Assembly (NCBI RefSeq): GCF_009910845.1
Contig: NZ_SIJB01000004.1
Span: 1-64,000 of the forward strand
DNA length: 64,000 nt
Direction: 5' to 3'
Source of the DNA: Chengkuizengella marina
GTDB taxonomy: Bacteria; Bacillota; Bacilli; Paenibacillales; KCTC-33759
Shown in pieces: positions 54,119 through 63,756 of this stretch (the stretch's first letter is position 1; each line of letters starts with the position of its first letter). A model generated the notes under the pieces. The model saw nothing but the letters and a program-made list of their open reading frames with translations, was not told where the DNA came from and did no database searches. The position numbers and the translations under genes were made by a program.

Positions 54119-55060
54119 ATGAAGGTGAATGCAGTTTTTGAGGGTGGTGGTGTGAAAGCCATCGGTTTAGCCGGAGCCGTGAAATCAGTTGAAGATCATA
54201 ATATAACTTTTAATCAAGTTGCAGGAACTTCATCAGGAGCCATTGTGGCATCATTAATAGCAGCAGGTTACACATCTGAAGAATTAAAGGAGTTAGTGAT
54301 GTCTACTCCTTTTGCCTCTGTTGTGAAAAAAACTTGGGTGCACCACATTTTATATATTGGCCCTGCAGTTCGTGTATTTTTAAAAAAAGGACTATATTCT
54401 GGAGATCAGCTAGAGGAATGGATTGATCAGAAATTAAAATTAAAAGGAGTTCGAACATTTGGAGATCTAAAACCAAATCAGCTGCGTATCATTGCTTCTG
54501 ATATTACAAGAGGAAGGATATTAGTGTTACCAGATGATATTAAACAGTATGGTTTAGATCCGAGTCGTTTAAGTATTTCAAAAGCCATTAGGATGAGTAC
54601 TGCGATTCCTTTTTATTTTGATCCAATTAAATTAAAAAAACTTCGTGAAAAGCAAACATTTTATATTGTAGATGGTGGAATATTAAGTAATTATCCATTG
54701 TGGTTATTTGATAAAGAAGCTAGAGAAAGGGGGATTCAAATTAAAATTCCAACTTTAGGATTTAGGTTGGTAGGAAAGCACAGTAATGTCCCTAGAAAAA
54801 TAGTAGGCCCAATCAGTATGTTTCAAGCCTTATTTTCAACTATGATGGATGCTCATGACGAAAAATTTATAGAAGATCATAAACGATTTAATACCATTAA
54901 AATACCTACATTAGGTGTAAGAACAACTGATTTTAAAATATCACAAGAAGCGTGTAATCGCTTGTTTGATTCTGGTTATCAAGCAGCTGAGAGATACTTA
55001 GACAGATGGTCATATTCAGAATATCTTAAACACTATGAACAATATTTTGAGTATCTATAA
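54119..55060 (+). CDS. Patatin-like phospholipase
   Basis: A 313-aa lipid hydrolase. The oxyanion motif EGGGVKAIGLAGA is at residues 8-20, nucleophile Ser38 in GTSSGA, and catalytic Asp185 in IVDGGILSNYP form the Ser-Asp dyad. Length and layout fit bacterial patatin proteins of the RssA/YlbK type. No signal peptide is seen. AAGGAGTTGTCTGA precedes the ATG. A short hairpin with a T-run near 55115-55140 may end the transcript. Confidence 0.87.
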   Translation: MKVNAVFEGGGVKAIGLAGAVKSVEDHNITFNQVAGTSSGAIVASLIAAGYTSEELKELVMSTPFASVVKKTWVHHILYIGPAVRVFLKKGLYSGDQLEEWIDQKLKLKGVRTFGDLKPNQLRIIASDITRGRILVLPDDIKQYGLDPSRLSISKAIRMSTAIPFYFDPIKLKKLREKQTFYIVDGGILSNYPLWLFDKEARERGIQIKIPTLGFRLVGKHSNVPRKIVGPISMFQALFSTMMDAHDEKFIEDHKRFNTIKIPTLGVRTTDFKISQEACNRLFDSGYQAAERYLDRWSYSEYLKHYEQYFEYL

Positions 55061-55373
55061 CCTATAATGATGTGATATTTGAGATTTCAACAATTTAAAA
55101 ATGATAATGTGATAGGACTTTAAAAAGGTCTTTTTTTTATTTGTGAAGATGTGATCCTATAGCCTCAGCCTCAACATATTTCCTTTCTTATGTTTTGTAA
55201 TGATTAAAGACAATTGTTAAGATTTATGGTGAGTTTGTTTATTATTTATTTTTTCCTATTGATATAAAAAAATGTATGATTTAGTGTTGATACTGTAAAC
55301 ATGTTAATATTCTTTGCGAGTGATGATAGAAGAGATATTCAATTTACAAACACAACAGAAGGGTAGAGTAATT
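55061..55373. other. Intergenic region
   Basis: It contains a weak hairpin with eight T near 55115-55138 that probably terminates the patatin gene, and the promoter area of the following gene. No open frame of note. Confidence 0.4.
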
Positions 55374-56411
55374 ATGACAATAAATAATATAGACTTGAAT
55401 TCATTTGTATCAGAATCTGTAATGGATATAAAATTTTCTGGAGTAATTTTAGTTAAAGATGAAAAAGAGGTTATCTTTGAAAATGCATATAGTTATTCTA
55501 ACCGGTCTGAAGAAATTTTAAATACAGTAAATACTCGATTTGGAATAGCATCAGGATGTAAATTATTTACCGCTATAGCTATTAGTCAACTAGTTGATAA
55601 AGGGATATTGAATTATCATACGCTACTAAAAGATTGTTTGGATATCAAATTCCCTTACTTTGATGAGTCCATAAGCATTCACCACCTTTTAACTCATAGT
55701 TCAGGAATCCCTGATTATTTTGATGAGGATGTTATGGACAATTATGAAGATCTATGGAAATATAGACCGATGTATCAAGTAAAGGATTTAAAAGGATTTC
55801 TTCCTATGTTCCAAAATAAAAAAATGATGTTTATTCCTGGTGAAAGATTTCATTATAATAATGCTGGTTTTATAATATTAGGATTAATTATTGAACAGCA
55901 TACGGGTATAGGCTTTACAGAATACATTGAAAAACATATTTTTCAGGTGTGTAATATGAATGATTCAGGTTACTTTTCATTAGATCATCTACCTAAAAAT
56001 ACAGCACTTGGTTATATAGAGAATGAGCAAGAGGGTACTTGGAGAACGAATATTTATTCCGTTCCTATAAAAGGTGGTGCTGATGGTGGTGCATTTATAA
56101 CTTCTCCTGATATGATGAAATTATGGGAGGGGTTGTTTAGTTATCATTTGCTGAGTGAAAAGTGTACAAAACTTTTGTTAACTCCACACATTCGTGAAAA
56201 AGATGATGAGTTTTACGGATACGGTATATGGATAAGAAAAAGAAAGAATAAGATTTTTAAATTTCATGTAATGGGCTATGATCCAGGTGTGTCATTTCAT
56301 TCAGCATTTTATCCAGATAGTGGTATAAAAATTGTTATCCCTTCAAATAAAGACTATGGTCCATACAAAATTACTAAGGTGATAGAAGATAAATTGTTAT
56401 TTTATAAATGA
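55374..56411 (+). CDS. Serine hydrolase of the beta-lactamase/penicillin-binding fold
   Basis: A 345-aa protein of the class C beta-lactamase-related group. The catalytic SxxK is Ser60-Gly-Cys-Lys63 and the YxN motif is Tyr161-Asn-Asn163 (RFHYNNAGF); LLTHSSGIPDYFDE is typical. The third motif is not a clear KTG. Without signal peptide it is likely a cytoplasmic esterase or peptidase rather than an antibiotic resistance enzyme. AAGGGTAGAG precedes ATG 55374. Confidence 0.82.
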   Translation: MTINNIDLNSFVSESVMDIKFSGVILVKDEKEVIFENAYSYSNRSEEILNTVNTRFGIASGCKLFTAIAISQLVDKGILNYHTLLKDCLDIKFPYFDESISIHHLLTHSSGIPDYFDEDVMDNYEDLWKYRPMYQVKDLKGFLPMFQNKKMMFIPGERFHYNNAGFIILGLIIEQHTGIGFTEYIEKHIFQVCNMNDSGYFSLDHLPKNTALGYIENEQEGTWRTNIYSVPIKGGADGGAFITSPDMMKLWEGLFSYHLLSEKCTKLLLTPHIREKDDEFYGYGIWIRKRKNKIFKFHVMGYDPGVSFHSAFYPDSGIKIVIPSNKDYGPYKITKVIEDKLLFYK

Positions 56412-56455
56412 ATTGGATGAGTTGATATGATACATTGGATGTTTTTTAAAAATAA

Positions 56456-56490
56456 AGAAAACACTTAGGAATGATTCTAAGTGTTTTCTT
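56456..56490. terminator. Bidirectional terminator
   Basis: AGAAAACACTTAG pairs perfectly with CTAAGTGTTTTCT over eight bases between converging genes. Confidence 0.85.
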
Positions 56491-56530
56491 GTTATATGAA
56501 CTATTTTTATTCATTTTATTGAGGATAAAC

Positions 56531-56827
56531 TCAATGATAAGGATACGTTTCTTCTTCGTCTTCTTTATCATTTTTGTTTTTATTACCATCAATCACTTTA
56601 AACTTGTGTTTTCTTCTTCTTCGTTTCTGTTTTTTTTGAAGTTTAACTACATTTTCGTATTTTCGATTTCGATATTTTTTTGGAGGGAATTTATATAGGT
56701 AAAATACGAGTCCAAAAACTAAAAGGGGAATAATAAAATTCCCAGGGTTTGTAAATGCTGAACTTACAATACCAATAGCAATGAGACCCAAAATTACATA
56801 AAATATAAATCTTTGACGTGAATTCAT
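56531..56827 (-). CDS. Small membrane protein with basic/acidic tail, next to yqhQ
   Basis: A 98-aa protein with two hydrophobic helices (FIFYVILGLIAIGIVSSAFT and FIIPLLVFGLVFYLYKF), a Lys/Arg-rich middle (KKQKRRRRKHKFK) and an acidic end. GGAGGCGTTTTT precedes ATG 56827, which overlaps nothing; it lies 26 bases after the yqhQ stop. Homologues follow yqhQ in related Bacillales; function unknown. Confidence 0.7.
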   Translation of the reverse strand: MNSRQRFIFYVILGLIAIGIVSSAFTNPGNFIIPLLVFGLVFYLYKFPPKKYRNRKYENVVKLQKKQKRRRRKHKFKVIDGNKNKNDKEDEEETYPYH

Positions 56828-56852
56828 AAAAACGCCTCCGCTTCTATACAAA

Positions 56853-57848
56853 TTACACAATCATTCTATTTTCAGTATTATTGTTTTTCTGGTCAATTTC
56901 TAACATATGTTTAAATGACGCAATGGAGACTTCTACTTGATCATCTGTTGGTTGCTTTGTTGTTAATTTTTGCAGCATAAGTCCTGGATAACCTAGGTAA
57001 CGTAATACAGGAATCTCACGTAATGAATTTGTAAAACGTAAAACTTCATAGGAAACTCCAATTACAACTGGTAATAAAACAAGACGTTGAATGACACGTC
57101 CCCATAGTTCATTATATGGCCAATAAGAGTCATAAGGTACGAATAAGGCAAATATGGAATAAATGATAACACCTAAAATTACAGTAAATACCATAAAACT
57201 ACTTCCACAACGATAGTGCAAAGTACTATATTTTTGAACATTTTTTACTGTTAATTCCTCATTGTTTTCATATGCACTAATCACCTTATGTTCTGCTCCA
57301 TGATATTGAAATAATCTTTTTATGATTGGTGTGAAGGAAATAACATATATATAACCCAGCAGGAGCATCATTTTAATAATTCCCTCAATGAAAGTATGCA
57401 AAACTTCATTATCTGGAGCAAATCTTCCAAATAAACCAGCCTCAATAAAAACAGGTAGCAATGTAAAAACAAACTTTCCAAAAAGAAAGGATAATACACC
57501 AACGACAGCAACACCAAGAATCATGGTTAGAGAGTTAGAAAGTCCTTTTTTCTTTTCTTTCTCAATATCTTCTCCTTCTTCTTCGGCAAACACTTCAGCT
57601 GAAAAATTAAGATGAAGGGCTCCTTTAGCACTTGCTTCTACGATGCCTACCATTCCGCGTAATAAAGGAATCTTTTTTAAAGCTTGAACCCACTTCTTAT
57701 CCCGTTTAGGTACAGAGAAGAAGTCAATCTCATTATTACTTTGTCTGCGAACAGCTGTTACATTTACGGTTTTTCCAGCAAACATTACACCTTCTATGAC
57801 CGCCTGTCCTCCATATATACCACGATTTTCTTGTGACAAATAAGTCAC
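56853..57848 (-). CDS. yqhQ: DUF1385 membrane protein YqhQ
   Basis: A 331-aa integral membrane protein. The family signature GGQAVIEGVMFAGKTVNVTAV is shortened here to IYGGQAVIEGVMFAG at residues 11-25; YHGAEHKVISAYE and HYRCGSSFMVF later are also diagnostic. About five helices are seen. The function is not known. GGAAGGGTGACTTATT precedes the start. It is divergent from yqhR, as in other Bacillales. Confidence 0.9.
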   Translation of the reverse strand: MTYLSQENRGIYGGQAVIEGVMFAGKTVNVTAVRRQSNNEIDFFSVPKRDKKWVQALKKIPLLRGMVGIVEASAKGALHLNFSAEVFAEEEGEDIEKEKKKGLSNSLTMILGVAVVGVLSFLFGKFVFTLLPVFIEAGLFGRFAPDNEVLHTFIEGIIKMMLLLGYIYVISFTPIIKRLFQYHGAEHKVISAYENNEELTVKNVQKYSTLHYRCGSSFMVFTVILGVIIYSIFALFVPYDSYWPYNELWGRVIQRLVLLPVVIGVSYEVLRFTNSLREIPVLRYLGYPGLMLQKLTTKQPTDDQVEVSIASFKHMLEIDQKNNNTENRMIV

Positions 57849-58062
57849 CCTTCCTTTTTAAAAATAATAAAAGAAATTGTTCAAAAAAACCTTAGCAAAA
57901 AAGCTGATTTTCTTGACACCCTATAATAGATAAATAGGTAATAACCCTATTGTAGCGAATTATGAAATTTATTTCTACCATTCTTCTGTTAAAAATCTAA
58001 ATAATGATAATTAATGATGGGAATAATTGTACAGAAGACGGATTAATGAAAGGAATTGTTGC

Positions 58063-58548
58063 ATGAGTTCAGAGAAAAGAAACAACAAACGAACAAACCG
58101 TTTTTTATTTTCTTTAAATTTAGGTTTTTTTGCTGGATTGATATGGGGAGCAGTACATCAAGTTTTCTATTATTTTTCCTTCACAAAGATTACTTCTTCT
58201 TTTTTAGCTGAACCTTTTTTCAAACATAAATTTATAGATACATGGCCTGGGTTTTTTATAGGGTGGTTGTTTTTTATTTTGTTTTCCATTTTCTGTTCAT
58301 TTTTGTATACTCTTTTATTCAGTAAAGTAAAAGGAGCATGGTTAGGCCTAGTGTATGGGCTTTTTTGGTGGGCAAATATATATTTGTGGGTTGGTCCGTT
58401 AACAGAAATGATGGAGTGGATAAATAAATTGGACTTGAATTCAATCATAACAGGGATTTGTCTCTTTTTATTGTGGGGCATTTTTATTGGATATACCGTT
58501 GCAATAGAATTTACAAATGAAAAGAAGAGAGAACCATTTCATAAATGA
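58063..58548 (+). CDS. yqhR: YqhR-family membrane protein
   Basis: A 161-aa protein with four helices: NLGFFAGLIWGAVHQVFYYF, WPGFFIGWLFFILFSIF, GAWLGLVYGLFWWANIYLW and GICLFLLWGIFIGYTVAI. The layout and place beside yqhQ, aroQ and pepQ match YqhR of Bacillus. GAAAGGAATTGTTGC precedes ATG 58063; an upstream in-frame GTG-type start is unlikely. Function unknown. Confidence 0.85.
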   Translation: MSSEKRNNKRTNRFLFSLNLGFFAGLIWGAVHQVFYYFSFTKITSSFLAEPFFKHKFIDTWPGFFIGWLFFILFSIFCSFLYTLLFSKVKGAWLGLVYGLFWWANIYLWVGPLTEMMEWINKLDLNSIITGICLFLLWGIFIGYTVAIEFTNEKKREPFHK

Positions 58549-58849
58549 AAGAAAATGAATGGGATAGGTTTGGGTTAATGTTCTAAAAAAAGTTCTCATA
58601 ACCTAGAAATGTATGTTAAAATGAGCGGGTAAACCTTTGAGTGTTGTCAAATATCCGAGATTCTTTATGACTCAAGAATATATAAATTTTTCGTTTAAAG
58701 AAAATCAGGATAGTTGGCTGAGTCTTTGACTCAGACAGAATCTAATGTTGCTTATTTACCTCTCCAAGAGGCTCCGATAGGAGCTTTTGTTATAGAAAAT
58801 GCCAGTAGGTAGATACTCGAATTCATTTGTAAAGAAGGTGAATGTGAGT
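58549..58849 (+). other. Long leader region before aroQ with two hairpins
   Basis: It contains a promoter-like TGTTAAAAT at 58613-58621, a perfect hairpin CTGAGTC-TTT-GACTCAG at 58718-58734, and the repeated small hairpin plus T-run at 58767-58791. This order resembles an attenuator or riboswitch-type leader, but I recognise no known class. Confidence 0.45.
58767..58791 (+). repeat. Short hairpin repeat, copy 3
   Basis: Identical in all 25 bases to 40666-40690. The stem is GCTCC/GGAGC with a GATA loop, followed by TTTT. It lies 58 bases before the aroQ start. Confidence 0.7.
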
Positions 58850-59293
58850 TTGAAAAAAATATTAATATTAAATGGGCCAAATATAAATATGCTTGGTATT
58901 CGAGAGCCTGGTGTATACGGATCACAATCGTTAGCAAATATTGAGGAAAATTTGAATACTATAGCGGAAACCTTACTCTTGGAGTTGACTTTTTTTCAAT
59001 CTAATCATGAAGGTGAAATCATAGATCAAATACATAAGGCTTTTGGTAACATGAACGGGATACTGATTAATCCAGCAGCTTTTACACATTATAGCTATGC
59101 AATTAGGGATGCAATCAGCGCTGTAAATATTCCTACTGTTGAAGTGCATTTATCCAACATACATCAAAGAGAATCTTTCAGACATCAGTCAGTAACGGCT
59201 CCTGTAGTTATTGGTCAAATTTCAGGATTTGGAGCATATAGCTATGAATTAGGTTTAAGGGCTTTGCATAATAAATTAATTGAGAAAAGGTGA
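58850..59293 (+). CDS. aroQ: Type II 3-dehydroquinate dehydratase
   Basis: A 147-aa shikimate-pathway enzyme. The signature [20 protein letters not shown] carries the catalytic Tyr loop; [32 protein letters not shown] and the final Arg-rich helix are all present. TTG 58850 is favoured since AAGGTGA lies eight bases before it; GTG 58844 is possible. Four bases of its end overlap the binding site of pepQ, so they form an operon with efp. Confidence 0.93.
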   Translation: MKKILILNGPNINMLGIREPGVYGSQSLANIEENLNTIAETLLLELTFFQSNHEGEIIDQIHKAFGNMNGILINPAAFTHYSYAIRDAISAVNIPTVEVHLSNIHQRESFRHQSVTAPVVIGQISGFGAYSYELGLRALHNKLIEKR

Positions 59294-59300
59294 GTTAAAG

Positions 59301-60377
59301 ATGGATAAATTAAGAATCCAGAGGTTAAGAGAAAAATTAAGTGAGTTAGAACTAGATGGTATATTGATAACAAACGAGTATAATCGTAGATATATGACAG
59401 GCTTTACTGGATCCGCTGGTTTTGTATTAGTTACAGCAAAACAAGCGATTTTATTTTCGGACTTTAGATATAAAACACAGGCACCAATACAAGCAAAACA
59501 TTTCCAATTTGTAGAGTTAGAGCGTTCAATTCCATTAAACACAATTAAATCAAAATTAAATGAATTTGGTATTCAAAAATTAGGATTTGAACAAAATGAT
59601 GTGAACTTTGGGTTCTACACTAAATTATCTCAATCATTTGGGGATACTACATTAGTTCCTACTGACTCCATAGTGGAGATATTAAGAGCTGAAAAGGACG
59701 ATTCTGAATTAAAAATTATGCAGGAAGCAGCAAACATTGCAGATCATGCATTCTCTCATATAATTAACTTTATTAAACCTGGATTATCTGAGAAAGAAAT
59801 TGCACTTGAGCTTGAAATTTTTATGAGAAAACAAGGGGCCGATTCGTCATCTTTTGATATCATTGTAGCTTCAGGGGAAAGGTCAGCACTTCCCCATGGG
59901 ATAGCTAGCGATCGAATTGTGCAAAATAATGAATTTGTTAAATTAGATTTTGGTGCCATATTTAATGGATATTGTTCCGACATTACAAGAACGTTATTTG
60001 TAGGAACACCTACAGATAAACATAAGGAGATTTATAATATTGTATTGGAAGCACAGATGAACGCATTAAACAATCTGAAGGCTGGTGTGACAGGTAAACA
60101 AGGAGATGCTTTTGCTCGTGATGTTATTGCTAAGTATGGGTATGCAGATCATTTTGGTCATGGTTTAGGGCATGCTATAGGATTGGAAGTTCATGAATTC
60201 CCTAGATTAAGTCCTATGGCTAATGATATGATTAAAGCGAATATGGTACTCACAGTTGAGCCAGGAATTTATTTACCTGATTTTGGTGGAGTGCGAATTG
60301 AAGATGATGTTGTAATCACAGAGACAGGTATTCATAACTTAACACATGCTTCTAAAGAATTTATTACTATAACATAA
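59301..60377 (+). CDS. pepQ: Xaa-Pro dipeptidase/aminopeptidase (M24, YqhT-like)
   Basis: A 358-aa metallopeptidase. A creatinase-like N-domain is followed by the M24 fold with metal ligands in VKLDFGAIFNGYCSDITRT, HFGHGLGHAIGLEVHE, LTVEPGIYLPD and GVRIEDDVVIT. It removes residues next to proline from peptides. AAAAGGTGAGTTAAAG precedes ATG 59301. The gene lies between aroQ and efp, the typical Bacillales order. Confidence 0.92.
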   Translation: MDKLRIQRLREKLSELELDGILITNEYNRRYMTGFTGSAGFVLVTAKQAILFSDFRYKTQAPIQAKHFQFVELERSIPLNTIKSKLNEFGIQKLGFEQNDVNFGFYTKLSQSFGDTTLVPTDSIVEILRAEKDDSELKIMQEAANIADHAFSHIINFIKPGLSEKEIALELEIFMRKQGADSSSFDIIVASGERSALPHGIASDRIVQNNEFVKLDFGAIFNGYCSDITRTLFVGTPTDKHKEIYNIVLEAQMNALNNLKAGVTGKQGDAFARDVIAKYGYADHFGHGLGHAIGLEVHEFPRLSPMANDMIKANMVLTVEPGIYLPDFGGVRIEDDVVITETGIHNLTHASKEFITIT

Positions 60378-60428
60378 GAATCTATGGTTAATGATTAAAG
60401 AAAGTAATTTTCAGGAGGGAAATAGATT

Positions 60429-60986
60429 ATGGTATCAGTAAATGATTTTAAAACAGGATTAACAATTGAAGTAGATGGAGATATTTTCTCCGTATTAGAA
60501 TTCCAGCATGTCAAACCAGGTAAAGGAGCAGCATTTGTTCGTTCCAAACTAAGAAATTTACGTAACGGAAACATTACTGAGAAGACATTCCGTGGTGGCG
60601 AAAATGTGAATCGTGCTCATGTTGAAACTAAAGAAATGCAATATTTATACGCAAGTAGCGATGAGTATACATTTATGGATTTAGAAACTTATGATCAATT
60701 TTCTTTGAATGCAGATCAATTAGAGTGGGAATTAAATTTTCTTCTGGAAAATGCAAATGTTAAAATCGTAAGTTATCAAGGGGAAATTTTAGGAATTAAT
60801 TTACCTAATACAGTAGATCTTAAAGTTGTTGAAACTGAACCAGGTATTAAAGGAAATACAGCAACAGGAGCTACAAAAAACGCAAAGCTCGAAACAGGAT
60901 TAAATGTGCAGGTCCCACTGTTTATTAATGAAGATGATACTTTAGTTATTAATACAACAGATGGTAAATACGTCTCTCGTGCCTAA
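60429..60986 (+). CDS. efp: Translation elongation factor P
   Basis: A 185-aa three-domain protein that rescues ribosomes at polyproline stretches. The modified residue corresponds to Lys32 in [12 protein letters not shown], conserved here. [19 protein letters not shown] and [10 protein letters not shown] close the protein normally. TCAGGAGGGAAATAGATT precedes the ATG. Adjacent Xaa-Pro peptidase fits proline-related metabolism. Confidence 0.96.
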   Translation: MVSVNDFKTGLTIEVDGDIFSVLEFQHVKPGKGAAFVRSKLRNLRNGNITEKTFRGGENVNRAHVETKEMQYLYASSDEYTFMDLETYDQFSLNADQLEWELNFLLENANVKIVSYQGEILGINLPNTVDLKVVETEPGIKGNTATGATKNAKLETGLNVQVPLFINEDDTLVINTTDGKYVSRA

Positions 60987-61036
60987 TCATAACTTTTGAA
61001 GTTATTTAAGATAACCATGGGAAAGGAGTGCCAGAT

Positions 61037-62290
61037 TTGTCTTTAGTTGTAATGAAGTTTGGTGGGAGTTCTGTTGGAAGTGCAGAACGTATTAAAAAGG
61101 TTGCAGAACGCATTATCGAGAAAAAACGAGATGGTCATCAGTGTGTTGTAGTTGTATCTGCAATGGGTGATACGACTGATGAACTAGTAGATTTATGCAA
61201 ACAATTGACTGATCATCCACCTGCTCGGGAAATGGATATGTTATTATCTACAGGTGAGCAGGTTTCTATGTCATTGTTGTCTATGTCCATTCAACATTTA
61301 GGCTATACAGCAATTTCATTAACGGGATGGCAAAGTGGGATGACTACAGATTGTAATCATGGAAATGCCAAAATAGTGAATATTAAACCAAACAGAATTT
61401 TTAAAGCGATAGAGGAAGAAAAGATTGTTATCGTTGCTGGATTTCAAGGTTTATCTGAAGATGGTGAAATTTCAACACTTGGAAGAGGTGGTTCAGATAC
61501 AACCGCTGTCGCATTAGCTGCTGCAATAAACGCAGACCTTTGTGAGATTTATACAGACGTAGATGGAGTTTATTCTACTGATCCTCGTATTGTAAGAGTT
61601 GCTCAAAAACTTGACGAAATTTCTTATGAAGAAATGTTAGAATTGGCGCAACTCGGTGCAGCAGTTCTACATCCAAGAGCTGTTGAATATGCTAAAAATT
61701 ATAATGTACCGTTAGTTGTACGCTCAAGTTTTAGTCATAGAGAAGGAACTTTGGTGATGGAGGGTAACGCAGTGGAAAAAAGTATGGTCGTTCGTGGTAT
61801 TGCATATGACAAGAATGTTGCTAGAATCAGTGTTTTGGAAGTTGAAGATATTCCTGGAATATTAGCGACTGTGTTTGGCGCATTAGCAGATGCAGGTATC
61901 GACGTAGATATAATCGTACAGAGTGGAGTTCGAAATGGTGCTGCTGATTTTTCATTCAGTATTGCCAATACAGACGTAGAAAAAGCAATGATAGTAATGG
62001 AAGAATTAAGATCTACAGTTACTTTTAGAGAAGTAACCTATGAAACTGACCTTGTAAAAGTATCCATTGTTGGAGCTGGGATGGTAAGTAATCCTGGGGT
62101 GGCTGCTAAAATGTTTAGGGTCATTTCTGAACAAGGAGTTAGCATTAAATTAGTTAGTACTTCTGAAATTAAAACCTCTTGTGTCATTGATCGTGATAAG
62201 TTAACGGAAGTAATCTTGGCTCTTCATACTGCATACGGCTTAGATGCAAATCAACAAGCATTTGTAGGTGGCCCTAAAGAACGAAGGTAG
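61037..62290 (+). CDS. lysC: Aspartate kinase (class II, alpha subunit)
   Basis: A 417-aa enzyme that phosphorylates aspartate to start lysine, threonine and methionine synthesis. The kinase motif MKFGGSSVGS opens the protein; GRGGSDTTAVALAAA and TDVDGVYSTDPR form the active site; two ACT domains follow (about 260-400). TTG 61037 lies eight bases after AAAGGAG. No lysine riboswitch fits in the 50-base gap. An internal start at 61772 should give the beta subunit. Confidence 0.93.
   Translation: MSLVVMKFGGSSVGSAERIKKVAERIIEKKRDGHQCVVVVSAMGDTTDELVDLCKQLTDHPPAREMDMLLSTGEQVSMSLLSMSIQHLGYTAISLTGWQSGMTTDCNHGNAKIVNIKPNRIFKAIEEEKIVIVAGFQGLSEDGEISTLGRGGSDTTAVALAAAINADLCEIYTDVDGVYSTDPRIVRVAQKLDEISYEEMLELAQLGAAVLHPRAVEYAKNYNVPLVVRSSFSHREGTLVMEGNAVEKSMVVRGIAYDKNVARISVLEVEDIPGILATVFGALADAGIDVDIIVQSGVRNGAADFSFSIANTDVEKAMIVMEELRSTVTFREVTYETDLVKVSIVGAGMVSNPGVAAKMFRVISEQGVSIKLVSTSEIKTSCVIDRDKLTEVILALHTAYGLDANQQAFVGGPKERR
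61759..61774 (+). promoter_or_regulatory. Internal ribosome binding site and GTG start for the lysC beta subunit
   Basis: GGAGGG followed by TAACGCA and an in-frame GTG at 61772 lies inside lysC. The product would be 172 aa, leaving 245 residues ahead, the same offset as in B. subtilis aspartokinase II (408-aa alpha, 163-aa beta). Confidence 0.75.
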
Positions 62291-62369
62291 ATTTAACACC
62301 CCAAAAAGTGAAATGAAGTTATATAGTGTAATCCTATTAGGCACCCTGGCATTCTATCATTTAAAAAAT

Positions 62370-62840
62370 TTAGTTGAAGATGTCAAATAAATAGTTTGTC
62401 ATTTTAATCAATAAAGCGGTAATTCCAGCCGCCATTAATGGACCTACCGGGATGCCTCTTAAAAAGATAATACCAAATATGGACCCTATGACTAGACCTA
62501 TGATCATCTGTGGGTCTAGTTTTAATAGCTCCAAACCTCTACCATTCATATGAGTTGCGATAGCCCCACCTATTATAGCTATGATTCCAGGCCAAGAGGT
62601 AAAGATGGCAATGATGTCTTTGTATGTAATTTTGTTGCTTGCAAATGGAACTAAAACAGCCATCGTTAAGAATAGCAAACCAAATTCCAACCCTCTTCGT
62701 TCTATGGCTGGAAGATATCTTTCTAAACTAATTAATTTAATAATTAATAACAAACAAGCAGCAATCGTGATAATATGGGACCTACCAATTAGTCCGATTA
62801 AAATAAGAATCACTAATAGAACATCACCGTTCATAGCCAC
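62370..62840 (-). CDS. DUF441 membrane protein (YtwI-like)
   Basis: A 156-aa protein with four or five helices: [55 protein letters not shown] and [21 protein letters not shown], the last two being DUF441 hallmarks. A GTG start at 62840 lies five bases after AGGAG; the ATG at 62834 is an alternative. Function unknown. Confidence 0.87.
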   Translation of the reverse strand: MAMNGDVLLVILILIGLIGRSHIITIAACLLLIIKLISLERYLPAIERRGLEFGLLFLTMAVLVPFASNKITYKDIIAIFTSWPGIIAIIGGAIATHMNGRGLELLKLDPQMIIGLVIGSIFGIIFLRGIPVGPLMAAGITALLIKMTNYLFDIFN

Positions 62841-63002
62841 ATAAACTCCTATTCACTTTGACCAGTTATTTAACTTACTTAGTGTCGAAATTTTAACATG
62901 AATGTGCTGTGGTCTATTCAACCACTCACTATATCCTGGTTGGAGAATGTACTCCCATAAGCACTATTAGTGTATGAACAGCTTGTTTCTTTTAGAACAA
63001 AA

Positions 63003-63713
63003 TTACATGGCAACCATAATGTTGTCACGTAAAATGGGAACAACTGAATATTCATTTTGCATTGTGCAAAAAATGACATCTTCTTCGAATCCCATCTTAC
63101 ATAACTTCTTCCCATTACTGCACTGTAAAATAGTACGCTGTAATTCATTTTTAGATTGCAAAAAGCTTAAATACATTGTCATACTGAAATCGCTAAGATG
63201 AATTTCTTCTTGAAGTTGTTTGAGTTCATGGATCATCATACCGGCGCACAATCCATCCTCTAATGAAAATTGATCTTGCGTCCCTGCACATAACAAGACG
63301 ATGTCTCTTTTTAAGTTAAATGCTTTTCTTGCACAATTAGATGCATTTAATATCGTTCCCGCAATAACATGAGCTGCTTTATGTGATTTTTGTATCGCAC
63401 GAGTACCGTTTGATGTGGTCATAATAATTCGTTTTCCTTGTATTTCATGATTTAAAAACTCTAAGGGAGAATTACCTAAATCAAATCCAGATATTTTTTT
63501 ACAATACCGCTCACCACTAAGTAAATCGTTTTTACTCTCAAAGTTTTTAGCCTCATTTACAGTTTCTACAGGAATGATTCCATCACTTCCGCATTCTAGT
63601 GCCGTAACAATAGAACTAGTAGCTCTTAGAACATCAATAACAATTACCGTTTTATTTATAAAATTATCTGACCTTGCTTCGTTTACATTTGGAACAACCT
63701 CAATTTGCATCAT
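63003..63713 (-). CDS. comB: 2-phosphosulfolactate phosphatase
   Basis: A 236-aa enzyme of the ComB family, which dephosphorylates 2-phosphosulfolactate to sulfolactate. VIVIDVLRATSSIVTALECG, GSGERY-like LSGERYCKKISGFDLGNSP, TTSNGTRAIQ and LCAGTQDQFSLEDGLCAG are diagnostic. GGAGGTGAGAA precedes the ATG. It lies behind comA on the same strand; in B. subtilis the matching genes serve sulfolactate formation in sporulation. Confidence 0.92.
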   Translation of the reverse strand: MMQIEVVPNVNEARSDNFINKTVIVIDVLRATSSIVTALECGSDGIIPVETVNEAKNFESKNDLLSGERYCKKISGFDLGNSPLEFLNHEIQGKRIIMTTSNGTRAIQKSHKAAHVIAGTILNASNCARKAFNLKRDIVLLCAGTQDQFSLEDGLCAGMMIHELKQLQEEIHLSDFSMTMYLSFLQSKNELQRTILQCSNGKKLCKMGFEEDVIFCTMQNEYSVVPILRDNIMVAM

Positions 63714-63756
63714 TTCTCACCTCCAAAATGGTCTGCAAGTAGAGTTCGATCGATCT

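Noticed and set aside
56471-56698. Plus-strand hydrophobic frame at 56.5 kb
   Set aside because: It mirrors the Lys/Arg-rich tail of the gene next to yqhQ; Phe-rich antisense of Lys codons is a common artefact.
60987-61036. Possible lysine riboswitch before lysC
   Set aside because: Only 50 bases separate efp and lysC, far too short for an L-box.
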